A stretch of 64,000 nt of DNA, taken from contig JBLWXT010000008.1 of NCBI GenBank assembly GCA_048267305.1, positions 62,001-126,000 of the forward strand, written 5' to 3'. This document shows, in pieces, positions 34,449-43,559 of this stretch. The notes under the pieces are model-generated. The model searched no databases and was not told where the DNA came from. It was given only the letters and a program-made list of their open reading frames with translations. The stretch comes from Owenweeksia sp048267305 (GTDB lineage: Bacteria; Bacteroidota; Bacteroidia; Flavobacteriales; Schleiferiaceae). Within the stretch, counting starts at the first letter, position 1; every line of letters starts with the position of its first letter. The position numbers and the translations under genes are program-made.

Positions 34449-35825
34449 ATGCAAATGACCTGGCTCAATTGTTTTACTTCTGACCGATTTGGAATGATGC
34501 CCGAAACGGAGCATATCCGTTCGCAGTTTGAGCGCGATTATGACCGTATTATTTTCTCTTCTGCTTTTAGAAGGCTCCAAAACAAAACTCAGGTTTTTCC
34601 ACTGCCCGAACATGTGTTTGTTCACAACAGGCTTACACACTCCTTGGAGGTAGTGAGCGTTGGTCGCTCCTTGGGGAAGATAGTGGGTGATGCCTTGGCC
34701 AAACTACCTGAAGTAGCTTCAAATCCCGATGCAAAGGATTTTTATGAAAATCAATTGAAAAATGTGATTTCAGCGGCCTGTCTGGCTCATGATTTGGGAA
34801 ACCCTGCGTTCGGACATTCTGGCGAAGAAGCTATTAGCAAGTACTTCATAGATAAGGAAGCTGATGCCGATTTTAAGAACCGCTTTAATGCGGATGAATG
34901 GCTGGATCTGGTGAACTTTGAAGGGAATGCCAACGCACTTCGGATTTTAACCAAACAGTTTAATGGCAGGCTGAAAGGTGGTTACAGGTTAACATACCCC
35001 ACATTAGCCAGCATCTTAAAATACCCTTGTGAATCTGCCGGAAGGCAAAAACCGGGACCAAAGCATCGCAGTAAGTTTGGTTTCTTTCAGGAGGAAAAGG
35101 AAACATTTTTGGAAATCGCCAAAAAACTGAATCTGAAGAAGGATTCGGATAAACCGCTTTCGTACTTCCGCCACCCCTTTGTGTATTTGGTGGAAGCGGC
35201 AGATGATATCTGCTACAGCATTATAGATTTTGAGGATGCGCACCGCCTGGGTATACTTACTTATAAGGAGGTGAAATCTGCCTTTATGGGTATTATAGAA
35301 AAGGATCCAAAGGAAAATATTGATCGTGTAAAAAGTAATCTCAGGAAACTGAAGGCTGACCCCAATGAAGCTATTGCTTACTTGAGAGCAAAGTCTATCA
35401 ATTACCTGGTGCAGCGCTGTGCTAATGTTTTTATCCAAAATGCGGAGGCTATTTTAAATGCCGATTTTAAGGACGCATTGCTGGATAATTGCGTGGGCCT
35501 GGAAGTTCCGTTGAAGCATATTCAAAAAGAGTCAGTAGCGCGTATTTACAATCACGAAAGTGTGGTGAAGATTGAGTTGGCGGGCTTTAAAATTATGAGC
35601 GGCCTTATTGAAGATATGGTGGAAGCGGCCTTATTGCCGGGAGATAAAAGGCAGAACCGCCATAAGAAACTATTAAACCTTATTCCTTACCAAAACCGTT
35701 TCCGCGAAAGCGATACCGACTACCAAAAGGTGATGAGCATACTGGACCATGCCTCGGCCATGACGGACAATTTCGCGCTTAATCTTTACCGTAACCTGAG
35801 AGGAATTTCAGTGCCATCTATTTAA
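34449..35825 (+). CDS. dgt: Deoxyguanosinetriphosphate triphosphohydrolase
   Basis: Dgt hydrolyses dGTP (or other dNTPs) to the nucleoside and triphosphate, shaping nucleotide pools. The 458 residues carry the family's RSQFERDYDRIIFSSAFRRLQNKTQVF start and the HD-domain metal ligands: His64 in NRLTHSLEVV, His114-Asp115 in AHDLGNPAFGHSGE, and VEAADDICYSIIDFEDAHR near residue 250. ATG 34449 is used rather than TTG 34428, because the upstream TTG overlaps a promoter-like box. Monocistronic between an antitoxin relic and bcp. Confidence 0.94.
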   Translation: MQMTWLNCFTSDRFGMMPETEHIRSQFERDYDRIIFSSAFRRLQNKTQVFPLPEHVFVHNRLTHSLEVVSVGRSLGKIVGDALAKLPEVASNPDAKDFYENQLKNVISAACLAHDLGNPAFGHSGEEAISKYFIDKEADADFKNRFNADEWLDLVNFEGNANALRILTKQFNGRLKGGYRLTYPTLASILKYPCESAGRQKPGPKHRSKFGFFQEEKETFLEIAKKLNLKKDSDKPLSYFRHPFVYLVEAADDICYSIIDFEDAHRLGILTYKEVKSAFMGIIEKDPKENIDRVKSNLRKLKADPNEAIAYLRAKSINYLVQRCANVFIQNAEAILNADFKDALLDNCVGLEVPLKHIQKESVARIYNHESVVKIELAGFKIMSGLIEDMVEAALLPGDKRQNRHKKLLNLIPYQNRFRESDTDYQKVMSILDHASAMTDNFALNLYRNLRGISVPSI

Positions 35826-35971
35826 TATATTTCCACTTTTTGAATCTTTGAGTACCCCATAGCGGACCTTTGAGAAATAAACATTCCGCAAAGTTGTACG
35901 AAGAAGCAAAAGCTGCTCAAAGAAAGATTAAACACTTTATCATCACTTTCGTTAGAAACTAAAAAGAAACA

Positions 35972-36427
35972 ATGACACATCTCAAAGAGGGCGACAAAGC
36001 CCCGGACTTTAAAGCCAAAGATCAATATGGTAAGGATTTGAACCTACAGGATTACCGAGGTAAAAAGGTGGTTCTTTATTTCTATCCAAAAGATGATACC
36101 CCCGGCTGCACCACCGAGGCTTGCAACTTTAGAGACAACTACCAGGAAATACGCAATGCAGGTTACGCAATAATTGGTGTAAGTGCTGATGACGAAAAGA
36201 AACACCAGAAGTTTACCGATAAATATGAATTGCCATTCCCGCTAATTCCCGATACTGAAAAGGAAATTATTAAAGCCTATGGCATTTGGGGCGAAAAGAA
36301 ATTTATGGGTAAGGTTTACGATGGCATCCACCGCACCACTTTTGTAATTGATGAAAAAGGAATTATTGAAAAGGTAATCACCAAAGTGAAAAATAAGGAG
36401 GCTACAAAGCAGGTGTTGGAGGGGTAA
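35972..36427 (+). CDS. bcp: Thioredoxin-dependent thiol peroxidase (Bcp/PrxQ)
   Basis: A peroxiredoxin of 151 residues that reduces H2O2 and organic hydroperoxides with thioredoxin. The peroxidatic Cys46 is in DDTPGCTTEACNFRD and a likely resolving Cys51 lies five residues on, the atypical 2-Cys arrangement of PrxQ. AP-DFKAKDQYGKDLNL and the GVSADDEKKHQKFTDKY stretch agree. The 147-bp leader before it has no ORF and could carry its promoter, but no full consensus was found. Confidence 0.95.
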   Translation: MTHLKEGDKAPDFKAKDQYGKDLNLQDYRGKKVVLYFYPKDDTPGCTTEACNFRDNYQEIRNAGYAIIGVSADDEKKHQKFTDKYELPFPLIPDTEKEIIKAYGIWGEKKFMGKVYDGIHRTTFVIDEKGIIEKVITKVKNKEATKQVLEG

Positions 36428-36434
36428 TGTAGGT

Positions 36435-36462
36435 GCGCTGATTTCGCAGATGAGCGCTGATT
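36435..36462. repeat. GCGCTGATT direct repeat (interspersed element)
   Basis: GCGCTGATT occurs at 36435-36443 and 36454-36462 with TCGCAGATGA between. This form is a common Bacteroidota intergenic repeat. It lies between the converging bcp and SRPBCC genes. Confidence 0.45.
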
Positions 36463-36465
36463 CAT

Positions 36466-36927
36466 TTAAATGGAATTAGGTCGTTCTGCTTCTGCTTTAA
36501 TAACTTCATTTCTCACCGTTAGAAACCTTCTTAAGTAATTGGTTAAAACCCATTTATTGAAAAGCCTACCCAGAAAACCTAGCGGAGATTCAAATTCAAG
36601 AATGTCAGTCATTAAGGTAATAGACTCCATTTCCTGAAAACGATGCTCGTGGCGAAAGGATTTAAAAGCACCTTTTGTCATTTCATCCACAAAGTAGTTG
36701 AGCTGCTCAAATTCAGTAATCTTTGAGGTATGCGTAAGCCAAATGCCAAAATGCTTTGCGCGCCAGGTTACCGATTCACCTAAGCCTATTAATCCGGAAG
36801 TCTTTCCGGCAATGGCCTCTTCTTTTGTTTTTTGAGAAGAGAGCTTATGCAAATCAATGTCTCGTGAAAGGTCAAATACCCTTTCTATTGGGGCGATTAT
36901 TTTGGTTAGGAGTTTTATTGTTGGCAT
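36466..36927 (-). CDS. SRPBCC family protein
   Basis: A cytoplasmic protein of 153 residues with the START/SRPBCC fold. The first strand TIKLLTKIIAPIERVFDLSRD is followed by GLIGLGESVTWRAKHFGIWL, the characteristic FVDEMTKGAFKSFRHEHRF and the long C-terminal helix NYLRRFLTVRNEVIKAEAE. These proteins bind hydrophobic ligands in a central cavity; some are annotated as cell-division inhibitors or cyclases without proof. Convergent with bcp. No ligand can be named. Confidence 0.85.
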   Translation of the reverse strand: MPTIKLLTKIIAPIERVFDLSRDIDLHKLSSQKTKEEAIAGKTSGLIGLGESVTWRAKHFGIWLTHTSKITEFEQLNYFVDEMTKGAFKSFRHEHRFQEMESITLMTDILEFESPLGFLGRLFNKWVLTNYLRRFLTVRNEVIKAEAERPNSI

Positions 36928-36954
36928 TGCAAATACGGTTAGTCACCCTTCAAA

Positions 36955-37120
36955 CTCCCCTCAAGGGGAGATAGCTACACGAAGCGCTATAAAGGAAGTG
37001 GGAAAAAAACTATCCCTTGTTCAACAGTTGAAACCTTAAAAGAACGGAATGGCCCAAATCCCCCCTTGAGGGGGGCGCAGGGAGGTGATTTAGAATCTGT
37101 GAAAATCCGTGTAATCTGTG
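36955..37120. repeat. Intergenic hairpin pair plus AATCTGTG direct repeats
   Basis: CTCCCCTCAAGGGGAG (36955-36970) and CCCCCCTTGAGGGGGG (37060-37075) are two hairpins of one family in opposite orientation. They are followed by three AATC(T/C)GTG repeats at 37094, 37104 and 37113. All are common Bacteroidota intergenic repeat types. The 213-bp spacer between the SRPBCC and pyruvate carboxylase genes contains nothing else. Confidence 0.55.
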
Positions 37121-37140
37121 GCTAACCAATCCGCATTTAC

Positions 37141-40100
37141 CTACTCAATCACCACCACTAAATCATCTTGCTTTACCATAGTATTGGCTTCAAGCTCAAT
37201 GTGCGTTACTTTTCCATCTTTAGGCGCCACTACCGTACTTTCCATTTTCATGGCTTCAATTACAAACAGGGGAGTGTTTTTGGTTACTTCCTGACCTACC
37301 TCTACCAATATTTCTATCAGCTTGCCTTGCAGCGGAACACCAATCTCGCCTTCTTTCTCAGCCTTGCGATTGCTTTTTACATCCACATTTAGGGAAAGGT
37401 CTTTTACATCCACATGGCGGTTTTGGCCATTCAACTTAAAGTACACCTGGCGCACTCCATTTTCATCGGCAGCCGTAACATTAAGGAAGCGAACAATAAT
37501 GGTTTTACCAGGGGCAATGTCCACCAGTATTTCCTGATTCTGCTTCATCCCATAAAAGAAGGCCAAAGTGGGGATGCGCCATACTTCACCATTTTCAAGG
37601 TTAAAGTCGTGGTAATCCTTAAATACTTTGGGGTAAAGCTGGTAGCTAAGAAAGTCTAAGAAGTTGCGTTGTTGTCCAAATTCTTCCTGAAATTCAGCAA
37701 ATTCCTTATCAAAGTCTACAGGCTCCAAATGTGCATTCGGACGATCAGAAAAACCTACTTCATCCTTCAATACCAACTTTCGCATTTGCTCAGGGAAACC
37801 GCCAGTCGGCTGACCAAGGTCTCCTCTAAAAAAGCTAATTACCGTATCAGGGAATGAAATGTCCTGGCCCTTTTGCAGGATGTCTTCTCGCGTATAACCG
37901 TTGGTGGTCATAAACATGGCCATGTCGCCCACCACCTTGCTGGAAGGGGTCACTTTTACCAAATCGCCCATAAGCTCATTGGCAATGCGGTAATTGGTTT
38001 TTATTTCTTCAAACTTGTGCTCAATGCCCAGTCCCCGCGCTTGCGGACGAAGATTAGAGTATTGTCCTCCGGGAATTTCATGGTCATAAACCGAGGCATT
38101 TCCAGCCTTCATTTCTGATTCAAAGGGGTAATACCATTCGCGAACATCCTCCCAATAATTAGAGAATTCATTTAGCTTTTTGAGGTCAAGGCGTTGTTCG
38201 CGCTCATGGCCCTGCATCATAGCTACAATGGAGTTGAAGTTAGGTTGAGAGGTAAGTCCACTCATAGAACCTAGCGACACATCTATTGCATCCACTCCGG
38301 CCTCAATAGCTTTGAGGTAAGTGCTGGATTGAATACCGGCAGTGTCATGCGTGTGCAAGTGGATAGGAATATCCACGGCTTTACGCAGTTCACGAACCAG
38401 CGTTTCGGCAGCATACGGTTTTAGCAAACCTGCCATATCCTTAATTCCTAATATGTGCGCGCCCATGTCCTCAATCTGGCGCGCCATATCGAGGTAATAT
38501 TGTAAGGTGTATTTGGTGAGCTTTGGGTTGCTGATATCTCCGGTATAGCAAAGGCATACTTCTGCCAGTCCATTGGTGCGCTCACGCACAGCTTGCGTAG
38601 AAACCTTAAGGGATTCTGTCCAGTTGAGGGAATCGAAAATCCGGAAGATATCCACTCCGTTTTCCCATGACTTTTCAATAAATTTTTCCACCAGATTATC
38701 GGGATAGGCTTTGTATCCAACGGCATTAGAAGCACGAAGCAACATTTGCGTAAGCACATTGGGCATGGCTTCACGCAACAGTTGCAAGCGCAGCCATGGG
38801 TCTTCCTTCAAAAAGCGCATGCAAACGTCAAAGGTGGCTCCGCCCCATATTTCCATAGAGAAAATCTCGGGGTGGCTTTTGGCAAAGCTTTCGGCTACAG
38901 TCAATAAATCCTTGGTTCTAACCCGTGTGGCTAAAAGCGATTGATGTGCATCACGGAAGGTTGTATCTGTGTATAAAATTTGTTTTTGTTCGCGCATCCA
39001 TTCCGCGAAGGCGGTAGGGCCTAACTCGGTAAGCAGGTTTTTGGTGCCGGGAGTATGGGCGCTGTGGCGGTCATAGTCTGGTATTTTTGGGAAGCGGAAA
39101 GTTTTGGAAGGGTCGATGTATTTTACATCGCTATTACCATTTACGGTAACGTTAGCAATGTAGTTTAGGGTGCGGGTTCCACGATCTCGCGTTTGCTGAA
39201 ACTGCAACAGCTCGGGGTGGTTTTGAATAAAGCTTACCCGTTGATCGCCACTTTTAAAAACTTCGTGGCCAATTACATTTCTCAGAAATTGGATATTGGT
39301 TTTTACCCCACGTATTCTAAATTCGGTAAGGGTACGCTCCAAACGCTCGGAAGCTCCTGCGAGGGTTCGGCCCCAGGCGGAAACCTTTACCAGCATGGAA
39401 TCGAAAAATGGAGAAATACGAACGCCAGGGTAGGAGCTGCCCTCATCCAGCCTGATGCCCATGCCCGCAGCATTTCTATAGGCGATTATGGTGCCGTAAT
39501 CTGGCTTAAAGCCATCCTGGGGATTTTCCGTAGTAATACGGCATTGTATGGCAAAGCCATTGATTTTTACATCATCCTGACTTCTAATAAAAATAGATGG
39601 ATCCGAAAGTGGCCTGCCATCAGCAATATGAATTTGAGAGCGGACAATGTCGATACCGGTGATTTCCTCCGTAATGGTATGCTCTACCTGTATGCGAGGA
39701 TTTACCTCTATAAAGAAGATATTCTCATCCTCATCTACCAAAAACTCTACGGTACCGGCATTGCTATAGCCCACTTCGCGGCCAATGCTCAGGGCATATT
39801 CATAAAGTTTATCACGGGTTACTTGCTGAAGTCCGGTACTAGGGGCCACTTCCACTACTTTTTGAAACCTCCGTTGTACGGAGCAATCTCTTTCATAGAG
39901 GTGCACCAGATTACCATGCAGATCTCCTAAAAGCTGTATTTCAATGTGCTTTGGGTTTTCTACAAATTTTTCGATGAAAACAGTTCCATCACCAAAGGAT
40001 TTAAGGGCTTCATTGCTGGCTTCCTTGTAAGCAGCTTTCAGGTCTTCGGAAGAACGTACCACACGCATTCCGCGGCCACCACCTCCAGCGGCAGCTTTTA

Positions 40101-40575
40101 ATATTACGGGGAAACCGATACGCTGAGCGGCCTCCATGGCAGCCTCGGCAGTTTTTAAATCATTGGAATCTTCTATTACCGGAACATTGGCTTTACGAGC
40201 TACAACCTTAGCCTTTATCTTATCGCCAAGGCGCTCCATTACCTCCGGTTTGGGGCCGATAAAAATAATGCCTTCTTCACCACACCTGCGCGCAAAGGTT
40301 ACATTCTCCGAAAGGAAACCGTAACCAGGATGTATGGCATCGGCATTTTTCTTTTTTGCCAAAGCAATGATTTCCTCAATATCGAGGTAAGGCTTTAGTG
40401 GTTCGTCATCTTCACCAATCTGGTAGGCTTCATCAGCTTTATAGCGGTGTAGTGAGTAGCGGTCCTCATAAGTATAAATGGCAATGGTGCGAATGTTGAG
40501 TTCAGATGCGGCACGGAATACACGTATGGCAATCTCACCGCGATTGGCCACGAGCAGGCGTTCAATTTTTTTCAT
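37141..40575 (-). CDS. pyc: Pyruvate carboxylase
   Basis: A biotin enzyme that carboxylates pyruvate to oxaloacetate, feeding the TCA cycle. All domains are in one 1,144-residue chain: biotin carboxylase (about 1-450; ATP loop KAAAGGGGRGMRVVRS, NPRIQVEHTITEEITGID), carboxyltransferase (about 530-810; DTTFRDAHQSLLATRVRT, HTHDTAGI), the PC/OADA domain (about 830-1030) and the biotinyl domain with biotinylated Lys1110 in IEAMKMES. The length equals that of typical four-domain enzymes, so it is complete. It is transcribed alone; an 18-bp perfect inverted repeat lies upstream at 40649-40690. Confidence 0.97.
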   Translation of the reverse strand: MKKIERLLVANRGEIAIRVFRAASELNIRTIAIYTYEDRYSLHRYKADEAYQIGEDDEPLKPYLDIEEIIALAKKKNADAIHPGYGFLSENVTFARRCGEEGIIFIGPKPEVMERLGDKIKAKVVARKANVPVIEDSNDLKTAEAAMEAAQRIGFPVILKAAAGGGGRGMRVVRSSEDLKAAYKEASNEALKSFGDGTVFIEKFVENPKHIEIQLLGDLHGNLVHLYERDCSVQRRFQKVVEVAPSTGLQQVTRDKLYEYALSIGREVGYSNAGTVEFLVDEDENIFFIEVNPRIQVEHTITEEITGIDIVRSQIHIADGRPLSDPSIFIRSQDDVKINGFAIQCRITTENPQDGFKPDYGTIIAYRNAAGMGIRLDEGSSYPGVRISPFFDSMLVKVSAWGRTLAGASERLERTLTEFRIRGVKTNIQFLRNVIGHEVFKSGDQRVSFIQNHPELLQFQQTRDRGTRTLNYIANVTVNGNSDVKYIDPSKTFRFPKIPDYDRHSAHTPGTKNLLTELGPTAFAEWMREQKQILYTDTTFRDAHQSLLATRVRTKDLLTVAESFAKSHPEIFSMEIWGGATFDVCMRFLKEDPWLRLQLLREAMPNVLTQMLLRASNAVGYKAYPDNLVEKFIEKSWENGVDIFRIFDSLNWTESLKVSTQAVRERTNGLAEVCLCYTGDISNPKLTKYTLQYYLDMARQIEDMGAHILGIKDMAGLLKPYAAETLVRELRKAVDIPIHLHTHDTAGIQSSTYLKAIEAGVDAIDVSLGSMSGLTSQPNFNSIVAMMQGHEREQRLDLKKLNEFSNYWEDVREWYYPFESEMKAGNASVYDHEIPGGQYSNLRPQARGLGIEHKFEEIKTNYRIANELMGDLVKVTPSSKVVGDMAMFMTTNGYTREDILQKGQDISFPDTVISFFRGDLGQPTGGFPEQMRKLVLKDEVGFSDRPNAHLEPVDFDKEFAEFQEEFGQQRNFLDFLSYQLYPKVFKDYHDFNLENGEVWRIPTLAFFYGMKQNQEILVDIAPGKTIIVRFLNVTAADENGVRQVYFKLNGQNRHVDVKDLSLNVDVKSNRKAEKEGEIGVPLQGKLIEILVEVGQEVTKNTPLFVIEAMKMESTVVAPKDGKVTHIELEANTMVKQDDLVVVIE

Positions 40576-40648
40576 GAAAGGTTGGAATTATTGAGAGGAG
40601 TTTTGTGCTTTTTCAGGATTAAATGTTTGATGGTGAGAAAGGTACAAA

Positions 40649-40690
40649 TTCTGTTGAAAATATTATACCTACATAATATTTTCAACAGAA
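40649..40690. terminator. Perfect 18-bp inverted repeat between T9SS cargo gene and pyc
   Basis: TTCTGTTGAAAATATTAT (40649-40666) is an exact reverse complement of 40673-40690, with the loop ACCTAC. It lies 41 bp past the stop of the upstream T9SS gene and 73 bp before pyc, both on the minus strand. A terminator for the first gene is likely; because the stem is AT-rich and lacks a following T-run, an operator or mRNA-stability hairpin is possible. Confidence 0.6.
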
Positions 40691-40731
40691 CTTTTAAATA
40701 AACTCCTGAACCTCAAATGAAAATACTTGCT

Positions 40732-41970
40732 TTAATGTTTTACGTAAAAAGGAAGTGTGTTTAAAATTTCTCCGGATTGAGCATTGAATAGTTGCAGAAA
40801 ATAGATGCCGGAGCTTAAAATTGAGGTGCTTAACTTAAAATTTTCATCAGCTTGTCCTTGCAAAATGATTTTTCCGCTACTCTCTAAAACAGCGTATTGC
40901 ACAGGATGATCAATCTCTACATTTAAGACATCAGAGGCGGGATTTGGGAAAAGGGATATTGAAGGCAGTTGCTGTTTAGCAATACCTAAGGTAGAGCGGA
41001 GAGCTAGGCAAGCAGTATCGTTTAATGCAGATACGTCATTTAAAATTCCGTTGAGGTAAATGCAGAGGTCATAGTTTCCGGAAGTGCTGGGCGTCCAGCT
41101 TTGGCTGAAGGTGTGTTTGGCTGAATCTCCGGCCAGTATAGTGCCGCTATAAGTTTCAGAAACAGCCGGGCCGCCATTCACCTCATAGCTAAGGTCAAAG
41201 TTCAAAAGATCAACCGTCCCCACATTTTTTATCCATGCCTCCACGGTGAAGGCATTATTGATAGTATCGTTGGCTTTTACTCCGCTAATGCGGGAAATGC
41301 TTCCGTCCACCACACTGCTTTTTAGTGAAAGATTATCCACCCTAAGGGAAGAAAAAAGGCAATTGACGCCTGGTACAACAGTAGGGTCAGAAGCGTAGAA
41401 AACTACTGTAATTGAATCAGCAGTAGTATTTGGAACAATATAGGTGATAGGGACGCTAAATGCGGTGTAACTAGCAGCAGTAGCCGATAAAGTGAGTGAG
41501 TTAAGGGCAAGGGTGTCGCGCTTATTGGTGCTGCTGTTGTATTTAGACATTAGCACTGTTACCAGTCCGTCATAGCTGCCGTTAATCTTGTAATATCCCT
41601 CAAGTGCTGTTGGGTTGGAAGTTACCGGGCTTCCTCCTCCTGAAATATAGGAGGTTCTCACAGCATCAAAATTGAGTTTGGCTTTGCCATTTACCATAAT
41701 TCCTATTACAGGAGTTTGTGCAAAGCCAAAGGGTGCGGTAATAATTTCGGCTGCAGACATACCCTTTTGTGGAGATGAACTTTGAGTGTGTGTGGTAATA
41801 ACACTTGTAATATTATTTACCGCCACATTAGTGGAAGACCATGCGTAGGCCGAGTCTTTATTGTTGGCAGTGCGCGTCCAGTCTTCAAAATCCGGATTGC
41901 TGATTTGGGCAAAACTACTTAAGGCAAATATTGAAAGTAAGAGTACATGAGTAAATGTTTTTTTTAACAT
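40732..41970 (-). CDS. T9SS-secreted protein with lectin-like N-terminus and CARDB-like middle
   Basis: A 412-residue secreted protein. After the signal peptide (LLLSIFALSSFAQ) comes a jelly-roll-like region starting ISNPDFEDWTRT, seen in PCMD-type carbohydrate-associated proteins of this phylum. A CARDB-like Ig domain (GVKANDTINNAFTVEAWIKN to YDLCIYLNG, about 225-320) follows. The last ~80 residues (SLFPNPASDVLNVEI to GIYFLQLF) form a type A sorting domain, so it would be exported by T9SS and anchored or released at the surface. Carbohydrate binding is inference from the N-terminus only. Transcribed alone; followed by the 40649-40690 hairpin. Confidence 0.8.
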   Translation of the reverse strand: MLKKTFTHVLLLSIFALSSFAQISNPDFEDWTRTANNKDSAYAWSSTNVAVNNITSVITTHTQSSSPQKGMSAAEIITAPFGFAQTPVIGIMVNGKAKLNFDAVRTSYISGGGSPVTSNPTALEGYYKINGSYDGLVTVLMSKYNSSTNKRDTLALNSLTLSATAASYTAFSVPITYIVPNTTADSITVVFYASDPTVVPGVNCLFSSLRVDNLSLKSSVVDGSISRISGVKANDTINNAFTVEAWIKNVGTVDLLNFDLSYEVNGGPAVSETYSGTILAGDSAKHTFSQSWTPSTSGNYDLCIYLNGILNDVSALNDTACLALRSTLGIAKQQLPSISLFPNPASDVLNVEIDHPVQYAVLESSGKIILQGQADENFKLSTSILSSGIYFLQLFNAQSGEILNTLPFYVKH

Positions 41971-42085
41971 GTAATTGAGTTTAAAGTTAAAAATTAGGGT
42001 TCTCTATTGTCGCATTGCCTAATGATGGGGCGGGCTCAAAAAAGGCTGCGTATTTTTGAAAAATTATTTTAGAAATTTTTATAAG

Positions 42086-43486
42086 ATGAATATCCAGCAA
42101 TTATATACGGGCTGTTTGGCAGAAGCCGCATACTACATTGAATCTAATGGTGAGGTCGCTATTATAGACCCAATCCGCGATACGGACGGCTATATTGAAG
42201 AGGCTAAAAAGAATGGACATACCATAAAGTATGTGCTGGAAACGCATTTTCATGCAGACTTTGTTTCGGGTCATGTAGAACTTGCAAATAAGACCGGAGC
42301 AACTATTGTTTACGGCCCAAATGCCAATCCTGGTTTTGATTTCCGCTCGGTAAAGGATGGAGAACTATTGGAACTGGGGAAGGTGAAGTTTAAGGTGCTG
42401 CATACTCCCGGACATACCATGGAAAGTACAACTTACCTCTTGTTGGATGAGGAAGGGAAGGAGCACGCCATCTTTACCGGAGACACCCTCTTTATTGGAG
42501 ATGTTGGTCGCCCGGATTTGGCGGTGAAAACGGATCTTACCCAGGCTGATTTGGCAGGGCATCTTTATGACTCCCTGCGGAATAAAATCATGACTCTTCC
42601 TGATGAAGTGATTGTTTATCCGGCCCACGGGCAAGGCAGTGCCTGTGGTAAAAATATGAGTAGCGAGCGCTCTGATACCCTTGGTAACCAAAAGAAATTT
42701 AATTACGCTTTGAGGGCGGATATGACTAAAGAAGAGTTCATTAAAGAACTTACTGCAGGTCTTACAGCGGCCCCTGCCTATTTTCCCAAAAATGTGGATT
42801 TAAACAGAAGTGGTTATGACCCTCTGGATGACATTATTAAAAGAGGAACGGTAGGCTTGCCTCCGGGCGAATTCAAGGAAAAAAGCGAGCAGCCCGGAAC
42901 ACTAGTGCTTGATGTACGTGCCACCGCAGAGTTTGCGGAAGCACATATTCCAGGTTCGGTATTTATAGGTATTGATGGTGGTTTTGCCCCCTGGGCGGCA
43001 ACCTTAATTGAGGATTTAAAAACCCCACTTTTGATAGTGGGTGATGAAGCCCGTATTGAAGAGGTGCTTATCCGCCTGAGTCGTGTTGGTTTTGATAACC
43101 CGCTTGGTTATTTGCTTGGTGGAATGGAGGGCTGGAAGAATGATGGCTTTGCCACTGAGAGCATGGAAGAAGTGGAAGCTGAAGATTTGGCTGCTCACTA
43201 CGCTGATTGGAAAGACCAAACCATTGATGTGCGCAAGCCGGGAGAATATGCAGCATCGCATATTGCAGATATCCCCAATAAGCCACTTGACTTTATTGCC
43301 GTGAATAAAGCGGATTATAGTCCAGAAGCTAAATACTACTTGCATTGTGCGGGAGGCTATCGCTCTGTAATTGCTGCTTCCATTCTTCAAAAAAGCGGAG
43401 TGAAAAATGTAGTGAATGTAAAAGGTGGTTTTGGAGCAATTAAAAATACCAGTTTGCCGTTGATTAGCGAGCTTCAGGAGGCCTGA
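42086..43486 (+). CDS. ETHE1-like metallo-beta-lactamase with two rhodanese domains
   Basis: A fusion of 466 residues. The N-terminal lactamase (1-240) matches persulfide dioxygenases, with metal ligands in THFHADFVSGH (His54, His56, Asp58), HTPGHTMEST and GDTLFIGDVGRPD. The first rhodanese (about 265-365) has no Cys in its active loop (VGDEARIEEV), so it is inactive. The second (about 375-460) keeps Cys421 in HCAGGYRS. This points to glutathione/thiol persulfide oxidation combined with sulfur transfer. The start is ATG 42086; the in-frame TTG at 42056 adds ten residues of no family similarity. A terminator follows at 43513-43543. Confidence 0.9.
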   Translation: MNIQQLYTGCLAEAAYYIESNGEVAIIDPIRDTDGYIEEAKKNGHTIKYVLETHFHADFVSGHVELANKTGATIVYGPNANPGFDFRSVKDGELLELGKVKFKVLHTPGHTMESTTYLLLDEEGKEHAIFTGDTLFIGDVGRPDLAVKTDLTQADLAGHLYDSLRNKIMTLPDEVIVYPAHGQGSACGKNMSSERSDTLGNQKKFNYALRADMTKEEFIKELTAGLTAAPAYFPKNVDLNRSGYDPLDDIIKRGTVGLPPGEFKEKSEQPGTLVLDVRATAEFAEAHIPGSVFIGIDGGFAPWAATLIEDLKTPLLIVGDEARIEEVLIRLSRVGFDNPLGYLLGGMEGWKNDGFATESMEEVEAEDLAAHYADWKDQTIDVRKPGEYAASHIADIPNKPLDFIAVNKADYSPEAKYYLHCAGGYRSVIAASILQKSGVKNVVNVKGGFGAIKNTSLPLISELQEA

Positions 43487-43512
43487 TTTCTCTTTATCTG
43501 GATAATAATTGG

Positions 43513-43543
43513 AGCCACAGCTAAATAGGTTGTGGCTTTTTTA
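43513..43543 (+). terminator. Intrinsic terminator after lactamase-rhodanese gene
   Basis: AGCCACA (43513-43519) pairs with TGTGGCT (43531-43537), followed by TTTTT. It lies 27 bp past the stop codon. Confidence 0.75.
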
Positions 43544-43559
43544 TTAGGTCATAGTTAGA

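Noticed and set aside
39193..39930. Long open frame of 245 codons on the + strand.
   Set aside because: It is antisense to the biotin carboxylase domain of pyruvate carboxylase, whose frame is certain; the product has no family.
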